NCBI RefSeq assembly: GCF_965638725.1
Contig: NC_134951.1
Coordinates: forward strand, 4,216,001-4,280,000
Length of the DNA: 64,000 bases
DNA from: Aptenodytes patagonicus
Taxonomy: Eukaryota; Chordata; Aves; Sphenisciformes; Spheniscidae
Reading direction: 5' to 3'
Notes under the pieces: model-generated
Databases searched by the model: none
What the model was told of the DNA's origin: nothing
Seen by the model: the letters and a program-made list of their open reading frames with translations, nothing else
Made by a program: the position numbers and the translations under genes
Part shown: positions 38,741 through 50,364 of the stretch, one piece after another
Position numbering within the stretch: position 1 is the stretch's first letter
Layout: each line of letters starts with the position of its first letter

Positions 38741-41620
38741 AAAACATGACAAATGTGAAATTGGCCAAGAATTCTGAAAAAACAAAATCCATGACCAACA
38801 GAAGATGTCCTCACCCTCCACCATGTGTTTAACATTGGTGGCCAACTTCATACAAGGGAAGGAAACAAAGCCCGTTTCGCAGAAGGAGGACCTAGCCTGG
38901 AGGGCCAGCTGGACCCACTTCAGATGCTTCCCAGTGGTGTCTAAATTATTGTAAGTAACCAATGGAGAGGGACAGTTCCTCCACCTGACAAGCACCCACC
39001 TCTCTGGAGTGACTGCAGAGGGACATTAAGCCTACATGATTTGCCCAGAGGCTCCCAGGCAGCTTGCAGCAGAGCTCAGGGAATTGGCCACAGCATCCTC
39101 GGAAACATCAAGTAAATTATAACAGAGCCAGGCTTGGTTTTTGGCCAGGTGGCCGCATCCATCCTATTAAACTCCATCTCCCAGCTCAGAGTGGCAACAG
39201 CCAAACCACCTCATGGGAACGGTCCTGGCACGTTCCCACAAAGAGTTTGGGATATGTCTGTTTGGTTGTCCCTGTGGCTGATGTCCAGCACCCTGGCTCC
39301 AGCGTGGCCAAACCTACTAGGAGACATCCTGCCTCAGAATCTGGCAGGAGACCCTTAGCAGAGAGATCGCCCTCCCGGTGAACAGCAGAGCAAAGCGGAC
39401 GCACAGCTGCTAGCCACCACCATCTCTCCTGATCTCCACGTTTGATGGGACTCCATCAGCTTCAGTCTATGGGCCCCTGAAGAAAGGGAAGGGACCAACC
39501 CTGGAAGATAAGGGGCCTGACTCTGGCCTTGCTTTCACCAGCTGCACCTCAGCCGTGGTCCCTGCCTGCAGTAGACGTGGTATGTGTGCGGCTTGATTTG
39601 ATCCTGTTCAGCTGAGGATGAAAGTGGGACGTCCATTTTGCAATTCACAGGAGGTGTCTGGACAGCAGAGGAAAGGAGCCGATCGGAGAGATTTCCATGA
39701 TTACAAATAACCCCTGAATTTTGCCCACAGCCTTGAATACCTGAAGAAAGCAGTTATGGTGGGAGCAATCCTCCAGGCATCTCCCCGGTAGCCACGGCGC
39801 CCAGGCTCCATCAGATGTGAACAGCTCTGCATGGCATATTAACTCACATCACCTCTGATTTGGGCTGAAATCCCAAGGACAGACAAAAAGCAGGAAACCA
39901 GACAGGCGCAGCTAAGGCTCAAAGATGCTCTTCACGCAACCCATCGCTGGAAAATGAAAGATTTATTCCAAGTGGGATATGAAGATGTGCAGAACAAAGA
40001 GCAAAACCTCTGTTCCTAAGTGCGTCTCGCCTAAAACCTCGAGGCCAGGGCTGATGTGACCCAGCTACGACGCTGAGGTTTGCTCAAGGAACAGGTGAGT
40101 ACAAGAAACATCTGCCAGGGGTGATGGTAGAAACGTGCATCCTATGCAAACAGGTGAGAAAAAAACCATGGGAGACTTCTCTGTTATCCTGGTGTTTGTG
40201 GCGGAGAGCTGTGGCTCTCTTACATGTTTAATAACATTTTCCATGGAAGATGAAAAGCCAGGAAATAAATAGTTAAATAACGAAGGCCCCGTTGGGTTTT
40301 TTTTTTTGGTGGTGTGTTTGGTTTTTGCCTGCAACAACATAAAATGTAACTTCTTTTGCCCATTCTGTGTTTTTCCCACTGCGTGCTGTTAACAGCCAAG
40401 GCTGGTTAATCTTGCAGGCGTGCAATAAGAAGAGAGAATTTTTAAAATGTTCTTTATTCTCTGTAAGAACCCCAAAAAAGAAGACTCTGGAAAGAAGGAC
40501 TACATTTTTACTACAAGTTAAGGAAAATATTTCAAAATTTTTTCAGCTAAAGTTAGTAAAGCCCATCCGAATTCATGCTCCCGTTATATTGCCCTTTCAA
40601 GAACAAAACCTCAACCCTCAATGTAGCTGAAAACAATTAGAAATGTTTAAACTTCTTGCTTATAGCAGTTCAAGCCTAGCTTTTCTTTTTATTGAGTTTA
40701 AACAGCAATTCATGCAGAAATGTCTTCAAATCTTAAAACAAGCAAACCAACCAAAACCAAACCAAAAACCCCAAAGTGAAAGTGAAATTCAATTAAATTA
40801 AAAGAAAAAAAAAAAAAAGAACAAAACTATTACATTTCGGAGCTTTGTTCAGCGAGAAACAAAAAATATTGAACCTTCCAGTCTGCTGATTTTGAATTTC
40901 TGCCTCTTCCAGACGAAACACAAATGACATTTTTCTTGATTGTGGGAGGATTTTCCACCGAACCAAAAAATGCGTTTCCTAATCAGTTCTACTTCTGACA
41001 CGTGTGTTTTTCTGGAGTGAACATCAGACGTACAGCTCTACCGCAGCCTGTATGGAAAGATGCTAAAAATTGTCCTTTTTTTCGTGTCAGAAGAAGACAG
41101 TAAATCAAAAGTATCTATTTTGCGGAGGAGCCCTCCGTGGGCGCAGGCAGCCATTTCTCCGCGGTGGTTTGCCTCTCTTTGGGTGTTAACAACTGGAATA
41201 CGCTCCGATGCCTCCGATGTCCCGCTGGCATTACAGTGAGATTTCACAGCTGTTCGGCCAAAAATACGTACTCCTGTGTTAAGGCACGGGACTAAGTGCT
41301 CTGTCAGAGACGGGCCCTGTCCCGGCTCTGCTATCCCCCGCAAGACTTGTAATCACCCTTTCCCTTGCCTTCCCAGATAATAAGATCTACCTACCCCGCC
41401 GTGTTGTCGTGAGGCTTAACCCGGCAATCTTCATAAAGTGCCCAGGGACGCTTTGTAGGAGAGAAAAGAGAAGGAAATAAGAAAAATATATGATCCAGCC
41501 TGATTTTGCTCTCATATGGCCAAGGAGCGACTCCCAGGGAGCTACAGCTGATCGACGGAAGCAAGCCCAAGATCAGCTGTCTCTCTTGGAGGTACCGCTG
41601 CAGAGCACAGGAGCCACCCT

Positions 41621-41827
41621 TCATTTAGCCTCTCGGGTACCAGCGAGGGTGACGCTGCCGTGACACACGTTTTTTCCAGCCCACGTGAAGACCTGCGCTT
41701 TTGCCATGTCTTTGCTGCCATGTACCGAGTCGAAGTCTGCTTTGTCCCCCGTGCTTGAAATGCTGCCAGCACATCTTTTCGCCACCGCAATAATCCCCTC
41801 GGAGTCAACCGTGAAGATGGTGGCCAC
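41621..41827 (-). other. Exon-like open frame with strong 3' splice signal (minus strand)
   Basis: On the minus strand, a pyrimidine-rich tract ending in CCCGTCTAG directly precedes a 68-codon frame that ends in TGA at 41621-41623. The frame opens with GTG, so if real it would be a terminal exon, not a translation start. The translation (VATIFTVDSEGIIAVAKRC at its N-terminus) looks protein-like in composition, but I do not recognise it, and a longer frame in another phase overlaps it at 41542-41808. Minus-strand AATAAA signals exist further down (near 40690 and 40452). A frame of this length has only a few per cent probability per trial, so among many frames it can be chance. Confidence 0.2.
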
Positions 41828-42049
41828 CTAGACGGGAGAGCAAAGGAAGATCTCTGCCTCCGCCCGGGACCTCTGAAAGGTCAGGGAACCCTGCTCACCC
41901 TAAAAAAGATGATGGCTCCCGGGCAAAAGCATACTTTTTTTTCCCCAAAAGTTATCGACTGGTCTAATAAAAGCTACACCCCCTCCCTGCACTCCTGCTC
42001 CTCCTTTATTACTGTTTTGATGTTACTAGCAAGAATGTAATTCTGTAGT

Positions 42050-42133
42050 GGGCATGGTGGTGTTGGGTCGACGGTTGGACTCGATGATCTTAGAGGTCTT
42101 TTCCAACCTCAATGATTCTTTCTATGATTCTAA
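42050..42133 (+). mobile_element. CR1 LINE 3' end fragment
   Basis: The segment carries the CR1 3' terminus of a different subfamily from the one at 5741: a GGCATGGTGGTGTTGGGTCG block, then ACGGTTGGACTCGATGATCT, TAGAGGTCTTTTCCAACCTC and a tail of ATGATTCT-type octamers. It is 5'-truncated as usual for CR1. Confidence 0.9.
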
Positions 42134-42496
42134 TGTTAAGCCAAAGAAATCTCAGACTGGTTATGGGGCGAGACCCCAAGAGCCGGCGCAAGATGCAGTT
42201 CACACTGTCCGGCTCAAGCAGAGGTTTCACTTTCCTTAATGACGGTGGATGAGGATCTCCCACCACCCTCCTTACGGCATCCTTCCAGTCCCCGGTACCT
42301 GGCCGGGGCAGGACAACGTGGGGCTGAGCCCAAGCCGCTCTCTCCTGCAAGCCAAGAGCTATACACACCTAGTCAAAGCACTGTCCATTCGGCCAGGTAC
42401 GCTACGAACTCAAACAGCTACAGCTGCCTGTACAAGCGCATCAGGCTTTATCTAAATCTGCATCTGTATTTTTTCCACCTGGAACAATAGATAAAT

Positions 42497-42530
42497 TGAT
42501 TGATGGATTGATGGATTGATTGACAGATGA
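42497..42530. repeat. (GATT/GATG)n microsatellite
   Basis: Seven or so imperfect tetranucleotide units of the GATT/GATG type. Confidence 0.85.
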
Positions 42531-42744
42531 TAGCTAGGACTACAGAGACATTCAAGTCCAGGTTCCTCCTGACTCTGGCTGGCTTTCCCCCCCCCCCTCC
42601 CCCAATAAAAGCCTCCAAAACTCAAGCCATGCCCAGGAGTCCCCCCTCTCCCCGCTCCTACACTGCCGGCCCCAGGACTCACAGCGGTCCTCCCCATTTG
42701 TATGACGCATGAAAAATCAGAGGTGCATCTGTCTCCAAGCGCAC

Positions 42745-42960
42745 GGCCTAACAGATATTCCTGTTTATTAACAATATCAACACTGTATTAATGATCTAAG
42801 AACGAGGGCTAATTAGATATAAATTTGCCAAGATACCTGAGTATTCTTTCCACAGTGCTGCACTGGAGTTTTGCCTACCGAAAACAGTATCATTTCACGA
42901 GAAAATTAACTTTCATGTTACGGTACCTTTTACGATTGCAGCGTGCTGTGGATTTTCTTG
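42745..42960. promoter_or_regulatory. Candidate enhancer, forkhead/HNF1-like motifs
   Basis: An AT-rich non-repetitive patch about 7.7 kb upstream of the presumed promoter. It contains TGTTTATTAAC at 42762-42772, which overlaps a forkhead site with an HNF1-type half-site, plus TAAT/ATTA cores and a GATCTAAG block. Forkhead and HNF1 factors regulate endodermal GATA genes; a link to this gene is inference. Confidence 0.25.
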
Positions 42961-42999
42961 CTTTTCCCCACAGATGACAAAACGCCACCTTCACCCGAG

Positions 43000-44400
43000 A
43001 TTTTCCATCCTGGACAGCACTCCTAGGTCGGTGTGAAGCTGCGTGCTGAGTCTGAAAGCCAGAGCCAGGCTGGGTTTCAGCAGATTTAAGGGGTCATCCA
43101 GCTCTGCTGCTCTCCAGAGATGCCAACGCATCAGCAGTATTAACACCAGTGATGCTTTTCTTTACAGTACAAACCCAGAAGAGGAGAAGCAGAAGAGTGA
43201 GCGGGCTCTTCCCGGTGGTAAAGGGAAGCTGGAAGCTTTATTTGTGCAGCCATAGGAATCTCGGCGGCATAGTCCGAATTCCTGCTGCCGCGAGCGAAGC
43301 TGGGGAAGGTTGCAGTGCTCACTTGGCTGGAGAACAGCAGCGCAAGGGGCGCTCTGAGTGGGTTTTTGGTGGGATATTTCTGGAAAGTTGGACGGACCCG
43401 TAATTAGGAAAGAAGAAAATGCCCATGATGCCGCCTCAACTCCAGAAACTGTTGTGTAGATCACACAGAAATTAAATATAATCCAGAGGAGCCCTGGCAG
43501 TGCTTGGAGATTAACAACTATTTAATAGCACCAGCTCTGCTTATCCAGCCTCTGATCCTAAACATCCCCAGCTCTGAAGGAGCCGAGTCCTTCCCACGTG
43601 CAGTTACCCTAACAGCTCTCAGGATGTCGGAGGCTTTTAGGTCCCCGATTCCCGCAGGAGTTTGGGTCCTCCTTTCCTTTGCAAAGCCGAGGCCGGGGGG
43701 TTTGGGGGAGGCTGTGTGAGCACCTGCTGGGTCCCAGCCCAGTGTCCCACGCTCAGGGAATTCATCTGTGACAGATCCAGGTGAAGAGAGGAAGGTTCCC
43801 AGAAAGCTCCCGGCTGCCTCCGCTATCCCTTGCTGGAGGACACTGTCAACCTCAGACCACACGCTCGCCCTGCGCCAGAGGGTTTTTTTCCTCGCTGAAA
43901 AAGCCTAGACATTTTTAAGCCTTTTTTTCAAGTTTTCCATTTTTAAAATTGTCAATATTTTGTGGTTTTTGACTGGCAATCTAGTCCAAGGTCAAACCAA
44001 CCTCCTGCGTTACCGCCCAGTCCTGCCAGCGCTTGCCCGCACATGAAACCCTACTTGTCCTTTGCTCGCGTGAGGGCATTTCACGTGGATTTGGCACCTG
44101 GAGGTTCAGTGCTTGGAGCACTGAGCATCAGTATGAAAAACTACCATCTGGCTTTGTGGTTTCACTTTTGTTTCTCTTTTTTTTTTTTTCCTCTCCAGAA
44201 TAGGCGGATTAATTCAAACCCGTGCAACCCCCTGATGTGTCAGTGCAGAGAGAGAAATGTTTTTTTCAGCCCAGAAGGAAATCAGCGACGAAGCCTCCGT
44301 CCTGACACCACATCTGCCATCCAGGGGTGGAGGATTTGGGCCAGGATTGGCCCTTTCTCATCATAACCAAGCCCAGCTCCCCACCGCTTCAGTTCCCACA
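43000..44400. other. Intergenic DNA, no gene seen
   Basis: No gene recognised. An acceptor-like site ends at 43167-43168 (pyrimidine tract then ACAG), but the sequence after it has no coding character I can support. A T-rich tract lies at about 44177-44190. Confidence 0.45.
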
Positions 44401-44439
44401 GCCCGGTGCCCGGTGCGTGATGCTCGGAGGGGGAGCAGG

Positions 44440-44660
44440 GGCATCCCCTCCGGGTCCAGCCCTTCCTTTCCCGGCGGCGGCGGGGCTGGCCGGGGCACTG
44501 ACCCCAGCGCCGGGGAGTCTGGAGCGGAGCTGGCGGCCGCCGCTCCCCGCCGTCAGCCCACACCTCATCAATAGGGGCTGACAGCCGCGGCCTCGCCGCC
44601 CCGACGGCACCGCTGACAGCACGGCACGGCTCGGCACGGCCGAGAGTCGGGGATGCAAGC
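44440..44660. promoter_or_regulatory. Small discrete CpG island, possible alternative or lncRNA promoter
   Basis: Dense CpG with GGCGGCGGCGG and GGCGGCCGCCG blocks and a short GCACGGC iteration, contrasting with moderate composition on the left. It sits about 8.3 kb upstream of the GATA4 coding exon and abuts the minisatellite. Mammalian GATA4 has alternative first exons and antisense transcripts; this island could be such a start, but no exon can be demonstrated here. Confidence 0.35.
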
Positions 44661-45290
44661 AGGCAGCCCCCCAAGTCGGGGTTGCAGGCAGACCCGAGGG
44701 TCCGAGGTGCGGGCAGCCTCATCAGTCCGGGCTGTAGGGAGGCCAATGGTTTTGCGATAGGGGCAGCTACACGGGGCGGAGCGCGGGCAGGGCTGTGGGT
44801 CTGGATGCAGGCAGCCCCGCGGGTCTGAGATGCAGGCAGCCGCTGTGGGGCCAGGTGGAGGCAGTCCCAGGGGGTCCGGGGTACCGGCAGCCCTGTAAGC
44901 CAAGGTGCAGACAGCCCTGTGGGTCAGGTTGCAGGCAGCCCCATTGATCTGGGGTGTCGGCAGCCCTGTGGGTCAGGACGCAGGGAGCCTCATGAGTCCA
45001 GGGGGTCCAGGCATTCCCACAGGCTGGGAGTGCAGGCAGCCCCATAGGTCTGGGGTAGCGGCAGCGTCGTTTGTCAGGGGGTACAAACTGCCCTGGGGGT
45101 CTGGGAAAGAGGCAGACCCACGGGTCAAGGCAGCCACGGATCGGGGGGGGGGGGGGTACAGGCAGCACTGCTTGTCAGGGGGTGTAGGGAGCCCCGCGGG
45201 CCTGGGGGCACAGACAGACAGCCCCATAGTTGAGGTGGTACTGACAGCCGTGTGGGTCAGGGCTCAACGGACAGACCCATAAGTAGACAT
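44651..45290. repeat. Degenerate minisatellite, ~25-bp unit, about 25 copies
   Basis: A core of the form GTGCAGGCAGCCCTGTGGGTC recurs with unit lengths of about 23-28 bases and many substitutions. Well-preserved units lie at 44812-44960 and 45030-45070. A 14-base G run (45143-45156) interrupts the array. The unit is not a multiple of three, so the Pro/Cys/Leu-rich frames on the minus strand are by-products. High divergence between units indicates an old array, but length polymorphism remains possible. Confidence 0.85.
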
Positions 45291-45329
45291 CCACAGGGAG
45301 GGACACACCGACGCAGCCGCACGCAAAGA

Positions 45330-45550
45330 TACAGTGACAGATAAGGACATACAGTGACTAGGTATAGGCAGACAGACACGTAAGTGAGAGATACACGTGG
45401 ATAGGTATGTATAGATAAATAAATAGATATTTCAGAAAGTAGATAGGCACAAATAGGCAAATAGACATAGGAATAACTAGAAAGTTACATAGATATATGG
45501 ATATGTGGATATGCGGATATATGGATAAACGGGTAAGTGGGTAGATGGAT
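45330..45550. repeat. Degenerate GATA/GGATAT microsatellite
   Basis: Loosely repeated AGATA, GGATAT and TAGATAGG units, most regular at 45487-45530 where a ~10-base unit of the type ATATGGATAT repeats. The many GATA cores here arise from the repeat. Confidence 0.75.
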
Positions 45551-45791
45551 AGTGATACTGACTGAGGTTCTGCTCTGCCAGGGCTCCAGCCCACGCGTTT
45601 CCAGGCAGCTCAGCTTTCTGCCTGACGCAGGAGGCTTTTCCAGCCTCTCCGACGTGGGAAGGGGCTTCCCATCACCACTGGCGTTACTGCCGGACGTGAG
45701 TGGCTGTGCCCGGGCCTGAACCGCCGGCCGGTACCCAACAGCCAGGAAGGCGATTTCACAGCAGTGTGGTGACAGCATACCGCAGGTCTGC

Positions 45792-45871
45792 TCCACGCAT
45801 GTGGTCTTATTGTCATTACGTCGAAGCACCGCGGTGCTTTGACGTAATGACAATAAAACCACGCACGTGGA
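45792..45871. repeat. 80-bp spacer-free near-perfect palindrome
   Basis: Two 40-base arms meet with no spacer between 45831 and 45832 at ACCGCGGT. Thirty-five of 40 arm positions are complementary, and all five mismatches are transitions, so the ancestor was probably a perfect palindrome. The inner 16 bases per arm (for example TTGTCATTACGTC) are almost intact. I see no target-site duplication and no relation to a transposon family I know. It could be a palindromic MITE, a template-switch inverted duplication, or a hairpin-forming element. Confidence 0.85.
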
Positions 45872-48800
45872 CGGCGGTGCGAGTGGGCGACGGGGACCCC
45901 GGCGGTGACGCGCCCCCGGCGGGCTCCCCCTGTCCCTGAAGGCGATGCTCACCCATTCATCCCCGCACCGGCGGCCCCAGGGGATCCCCCCCACCCACCG
46001 GTGATGTGCGCCCGCAGGTTCCCACGCGGCCATTCATCACGCTGCGGGTGGCGGCGGCGCAGCCCCTCTCCCACGGGGGAAGCCCCCTCTGAGTCGGTGG
46101 AGAGGGTCCTGGGTTGGGAAGTGTGGAGCCCTGAGATTTTAGGTTCAGCTCGCCTGATTTTGGCAGTAAAGCTGAACAGGAGCGTAGCATGCCGATCTAC
46201 GTACTGTATTTTCAGTGCCCTCCCTGGGACACCTCTGTCCCCTGCAGCAGGCACCCGCCACGCAGACGCGGTGGCACAGACACACGTGGCATCACGCAAG
46301 GTGCGATCCAGGCACACGCGTTCACATCCTGCAGCCCTTGTTTCCTTAAAGATCCCGGTTCCAGGCGGGTTTCGGATCCTGGCTCTCCCCAAATCACCCT
46401 GCCACCGACCCTCGCTGCTCAGCCTCTCTCCCCTCCTGCTGCGTCGGAGCACGAAGCGCTGCTCCATGCGCCTCGGCATCCCACGGCTTTGTCCTTGAGG
46501 AAGTCACTTGTATTTGTTTCCACTGGGGGAAAAAAAAAGGAAAAAAAAAAAAGAAAAAAAGACAGAGGAAGAACATAATATTTGGGGGCGGAGAGGGCAG
46601 TCAAAAAGGATTTTAAAATGCCCCTGGAGCATCGCTGAGCCATGATGCTCTTTGGACACCCTTCTCCCAGGCGGTAGTACCTGGCCTTTTGGGGGGGGGG
46701 GAGGTGTAGGGGGGGGGGGTTGGCATTTTAGGACCGCTGTCATCCTGTAAACAGATGTGACGTTTGTTTAGGAAAGTGTCTCTGAAGGTGCGACAGGAGA
46801 CTTTGATTAGTCGGGGGGTGGTAGACCAAAGCAGGGCCCCCTCCAGCTCCGACACCTTCCTGCCCACACTCTCCCTCGGTTGGGGGGGGTGGGGGTGGGG
46901 GTGGTCCCGCTGGTTCCCCCCCCCCCCCAGCTGTGGGGTCGGCTGCTCCTGTGGGGTTTCCTTGGGCCGGGACATCCCGAGACGTGTCCGTGGGCAGGGG
47001 TGCAAAGGGGTGCGAGGCGGTCCCGGAGCGAGGAGGGCAAGGCTAACCGGGAGGGAGGGCTGATTCGCCCCTTCCCCTAGCAGCACTCCGCCGGGGGTTG
47101 ATGCTCGGGGGTCACCCCCTTGCTCCGTGTCTGCCAGCAGCCGGCAGGGAGGGGGGCAGCGGCATCCCCCCCACTCCATCCCCAACCCCCCCAAACCCCC
47201 CCCCCCAAAAAAAAAAAGGCGGGCGGGGGAGGCGGGGGGAGGCGGGTGCGCTCCGCCGCGGTGCCGCCCCGAGACGTCTCCGGACTCGCCGGGAGCCCCC
47301 CCCCCCCGCGTCACCCCCCCCCCCCCCCGCCCCCGCCCGGCCTGATCCTGCCGCGCTGCCCCCCAAAAAACAGAGGTGCAGCCGGGCCCAGTCCCCTCGG
47401 CTTGGGACCCCCCCGCCTCCTTCCACCTCCCAAATCGCACCGGCTGCTCTAATACAAGACGGCGCCGTGCGAACCCCCCCGGCCGCACCTCCAGATCCCC
47501 TATACCTACAGATCCATACCTATAGATACCCTTATAGATACACACCGCCCGCAGGTGCCACCCAGCCGAGGGCACTGCTATTTTGGAGCCCGGCTGCTCG
47601 CCCCCGCTGCCCCGGGATGGCCCGTCCCCTCCCGCAGCCCGTAGCGCCCAGACCGCCCCCCCCCCCCCCCGCGCCCCAGACCCCTCCAGACCCCCCCCAG
47701 GCCCCTTCCCGCCTGGCAGCCAAGGCATGGAATAATTCAAATAATTAAAAAAAAAAGAAAAACGTTCAAAAATACCCGCGCACGCTTGGCACAGCTGCGT
47801 TTACCCCTTTTGCTTTGCTAAAACCACGCTTGCCTGCTGCTTTTTTCACACCCCATCCCCCCCCCAACCGTTTTTTTTCGTGATTTTTTTTAAAAAAATT
47901 CAATTTTCAGCACAGTCCGGCGGAGAAATTTTTAAATAAACTTCCCCACACCCTCCCCTCATCCCCAGTTCCTAATGTGGGGGGTTTTTTTTGTTGTTGT
48001 TCACTGCCACTCGCGGGTGCATCTATCAACACCCGGAGCTTTAACTCTAAAACCGCCGCGGAATTAACTTCGATGCGGGGGGGGGGGGGGGGAACGGGAC
48101 CCAACAAAAAGCCGGCATCGTATCCATTTATTTCCTCCCTGGGGGAGAAGAGGGGGCTGGAAAGGAGAGTGGAAAGGCCGAGGTTCGTTCCACTGGGTTA
48201 TTTTCAGCCAGATTTCGTTAAACGCGCTCTGTAATCGCGGGGAAAAAAAAAAGCGCCTCCGAGTGCAGAGCAGGGATTTATTTTTTTTTTTTTTTCCTCC
48301 TTGTCGCTGCACCTCTGCCGTGTCTCATCCTCTGGTTTTTTTCGGGATAAAAAGCATCCGAAATCCATCCTCACCCTCCCGGCTTAGTTTGCACCAGGCT
48401 GGGGTTCGGCTCAGCTCCTCGCGGCGTTGCTTTTCGGGGTGCGCGCCCCCCTCCCGGGGCCCGGTGCTCGGCACCAAGGACCGATATTTCCCCGCTGAAA
48501 GAGGTTGGATCCGGCCACGGACACGCAAAACCGACCGCGGGGTTTGGTTTGGGTTTTTTGAGGTTTTTTTGTGCGCGTGTGTGGTTTTTCCTGGAAGAGG
48601 CAAAACCAAGGCAGGTCCTTGAAATCGTCTCTGCTCCCGGTAGAGCTGCTCGGGCGGTTTTAATCGGTTTTAATTGGATTTTTTGCTTGTTTTTTAAAGA
48701 AAGCGCTGATATTCAGTAGGAATTCAACGAAGCTTCAGCAAAGCGCTGCTTCGGCAGAGAAAACCGCCGAAGAGATTTTGCAAGGCGTGGAGAGGGAGAC

Positions 48801-48899
48801 GCGCCTCCGAAACCCAGCACATCTGGATACGCAGCTGCTTTGGGAGAAGAAAAACAAAAAAGACATCGATACATTTAAATTCTCCCTTCTTTCTCCGCG

Positions 48900-49270
48900 T
48901 GCCGATAGCCCGGTGTTCGTAAGCATGTTTTTATATATACCCACGCGCACAGCGTGGGAGAAATTACGCTGTATGTTTAGGTCCGGGTGCATATACGTGT
49001 TTATATGTAACACACGTGTCTAATACGCGTTAAGGTCCCATCTATATGCAACGTTTGTATCGTACGTACATAACTACATGCTTATTATTACACATCCTTA
49101 AAGCATAAATAGAAATATTAACATGCGCTTGAAGTATAAATACCTGCAACGCACACGGCGCCACCGCTGCTGATATTTCTCCGTGCCCGTATTTATGCGC
49201 CCGGGATTTTATTTCTATACCCGCCATAACCATCTTCGTGCCTATATGGGTGTATTTGCCCGCATTTAGC
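48900..49270. other. Compositional anomaly: AT-rich but CpG/ACGT-rich patch
   Basis: A ~370-base patch with many TATA, TACGTAC, ACACGTGT and ACGCG words inside the otherwise G/C-dominated domain. It has alternating purine-pyrimidine stretches that could adopt non-B structure and two loosely similar segments (about 49183-49215 and 49237-49266). It is not a recognised transposon. Confidence 0.4.
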
Positions 49271-49395
49271 TTTGGCCGCGTTTTTAAGCCTCCCGCCGGT
49301 GCACACACGCATCCCCGCCGGGCTGGAGCCCCCTTTTTGGGGTTTCCCGGTGACAGAGTCCCTGTGCACCCCATCCCCGATGCCCCGGAGTAAAA

Positions 49396-49416
49396 GGGGG
49401 GGGGGGGGGGGGGGGG
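49396..49416. repeat. 21-base poly-G run
   Basis: One of the two longest G homopolymers in the window; capable of G-quadruplex formation and prone to length error in sequencing. Confidence 0.9.
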
Positions 49417-50364
49417 CGCGGGCGCTCCGGGAGGGAGGACGGGGGGAGCCCGCGTCCCCTGGACCCGCTCCCGGCCCCGGGGCACCCCCCGAGCGCTCCC
49501 TTCACCTTCCCGCCCCCCCCTTCAATAAATCGTTTCCCCCCCCCCCCTTTATTTTTCCCTGCTCCCTCCGCCTCTTTCATACGAGATTTTTAATTTCCTC
49601 GGGAGTTTTTTTTCTTTCCGAGCCCCGAAAGCCGCTGAGAGCCTTCCCCCCCCCGCCCCCGGCCGGGTAGGACCCCCAAATTTCCAAGGGGAAGCCCGGA
49701 GCCGGGGTGTCGGAAATATTAAGGGTGTGGGTGTTATTCCCGGGGAGCAGGGGCTGTCAGGAACCCCCCCGGCCGCTCTCACAGGAGGAGAGGCTGGAGC
49801 CACCCCAAGGTGAAATGTTCCCCGGGGAGAGGGGGGCCGGTGGGGGGCTGACAGCCCTCCCCCCGTGGGCTCGGTGCCCGGTGGGACCCCGCGTTGCAGC
49901 GGGGTGCAGCGGCCCCAGCCTGTCCCTGCGCTGCACCATTAACCTTTAGACCCGGTGGCCTCCACCAGCGCACAGGGAGGCGGCGGGGGGCAAGGGATGG
50001 GTGTCCAGTTTGGGGGGGGGACGGGACACCCCCAAACAGTCTGGGGTGAAGGGAGAGTGGCTGCGACCTCTTCACTCTGCTTGGACCGTGAAGGATTTGG
50101 GGCAGGAGCTTGGAGAAATCCCGCCCTGTGCGATATCCCCACGGAAGGGGGTTGCCTCCAAAGGGATAGGGGAGCCGGAGGGGGTGTCGTGTGTGTCCCC
50201 CCAGCAAATACCCCTTATTATTTCTGCGAGCTGGGCATGGGTGTCCCTCCGGGTGCGTTGGGGCGGTGCGGAGCAGGGCTGCCCAGCTGGACTTTGCCTG
50301 CAGCGTGGGGCCGGCCGTGTGGCCGTGCCTGGGGTGGTGGTTTGATTTTATTATTTTATTCCTT

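Larger units (their letters stand above)
33080..41600. other. Intergenic DNA, no gene seen
   Basis: No gene recognised. Small items inside: an (AT)n tract at 33265-33290, paired GATA motifs (TTATCT) at 33426 and 33442, an 18-base A run at about 35497-35515, a perfect octamer ATGCAAAT at 37115-37122, a 17-base C run at 38724-38740, and an A-rich tract near 40805. Open frames are short and overlap on both strands. Confidence 0.5.

Noticed and set aside
43155..43218. Acceptor-like TTTCTTTACAG followed by a short purine-rich segment and GTAAAG
   Set aside because: A 50-base exon-like segment without coding evidence; chance splice signals of this quality are common.
44568..45168. Minus-strand frames of 111 and 133 codons with repeated Cys-Leu-His/Pro motifs
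   Set aside because: They are translations of the ~25-bp minisatellite, whose unit is not a multiple of three.
45330..45550. Many GATA cores that could look like an enhancer
   Set aside because: They belong to a degenerate GATA-type microsatellite, so the clustering is a by-product of repetition.
46613..47740. 375-codon minus-strand frame
   Set aside because: Gly/Pro/Arg-rich low-complexity translation produced by poly-G and poly-C runs; a long frame on the other strand covers the same bases; no domain.
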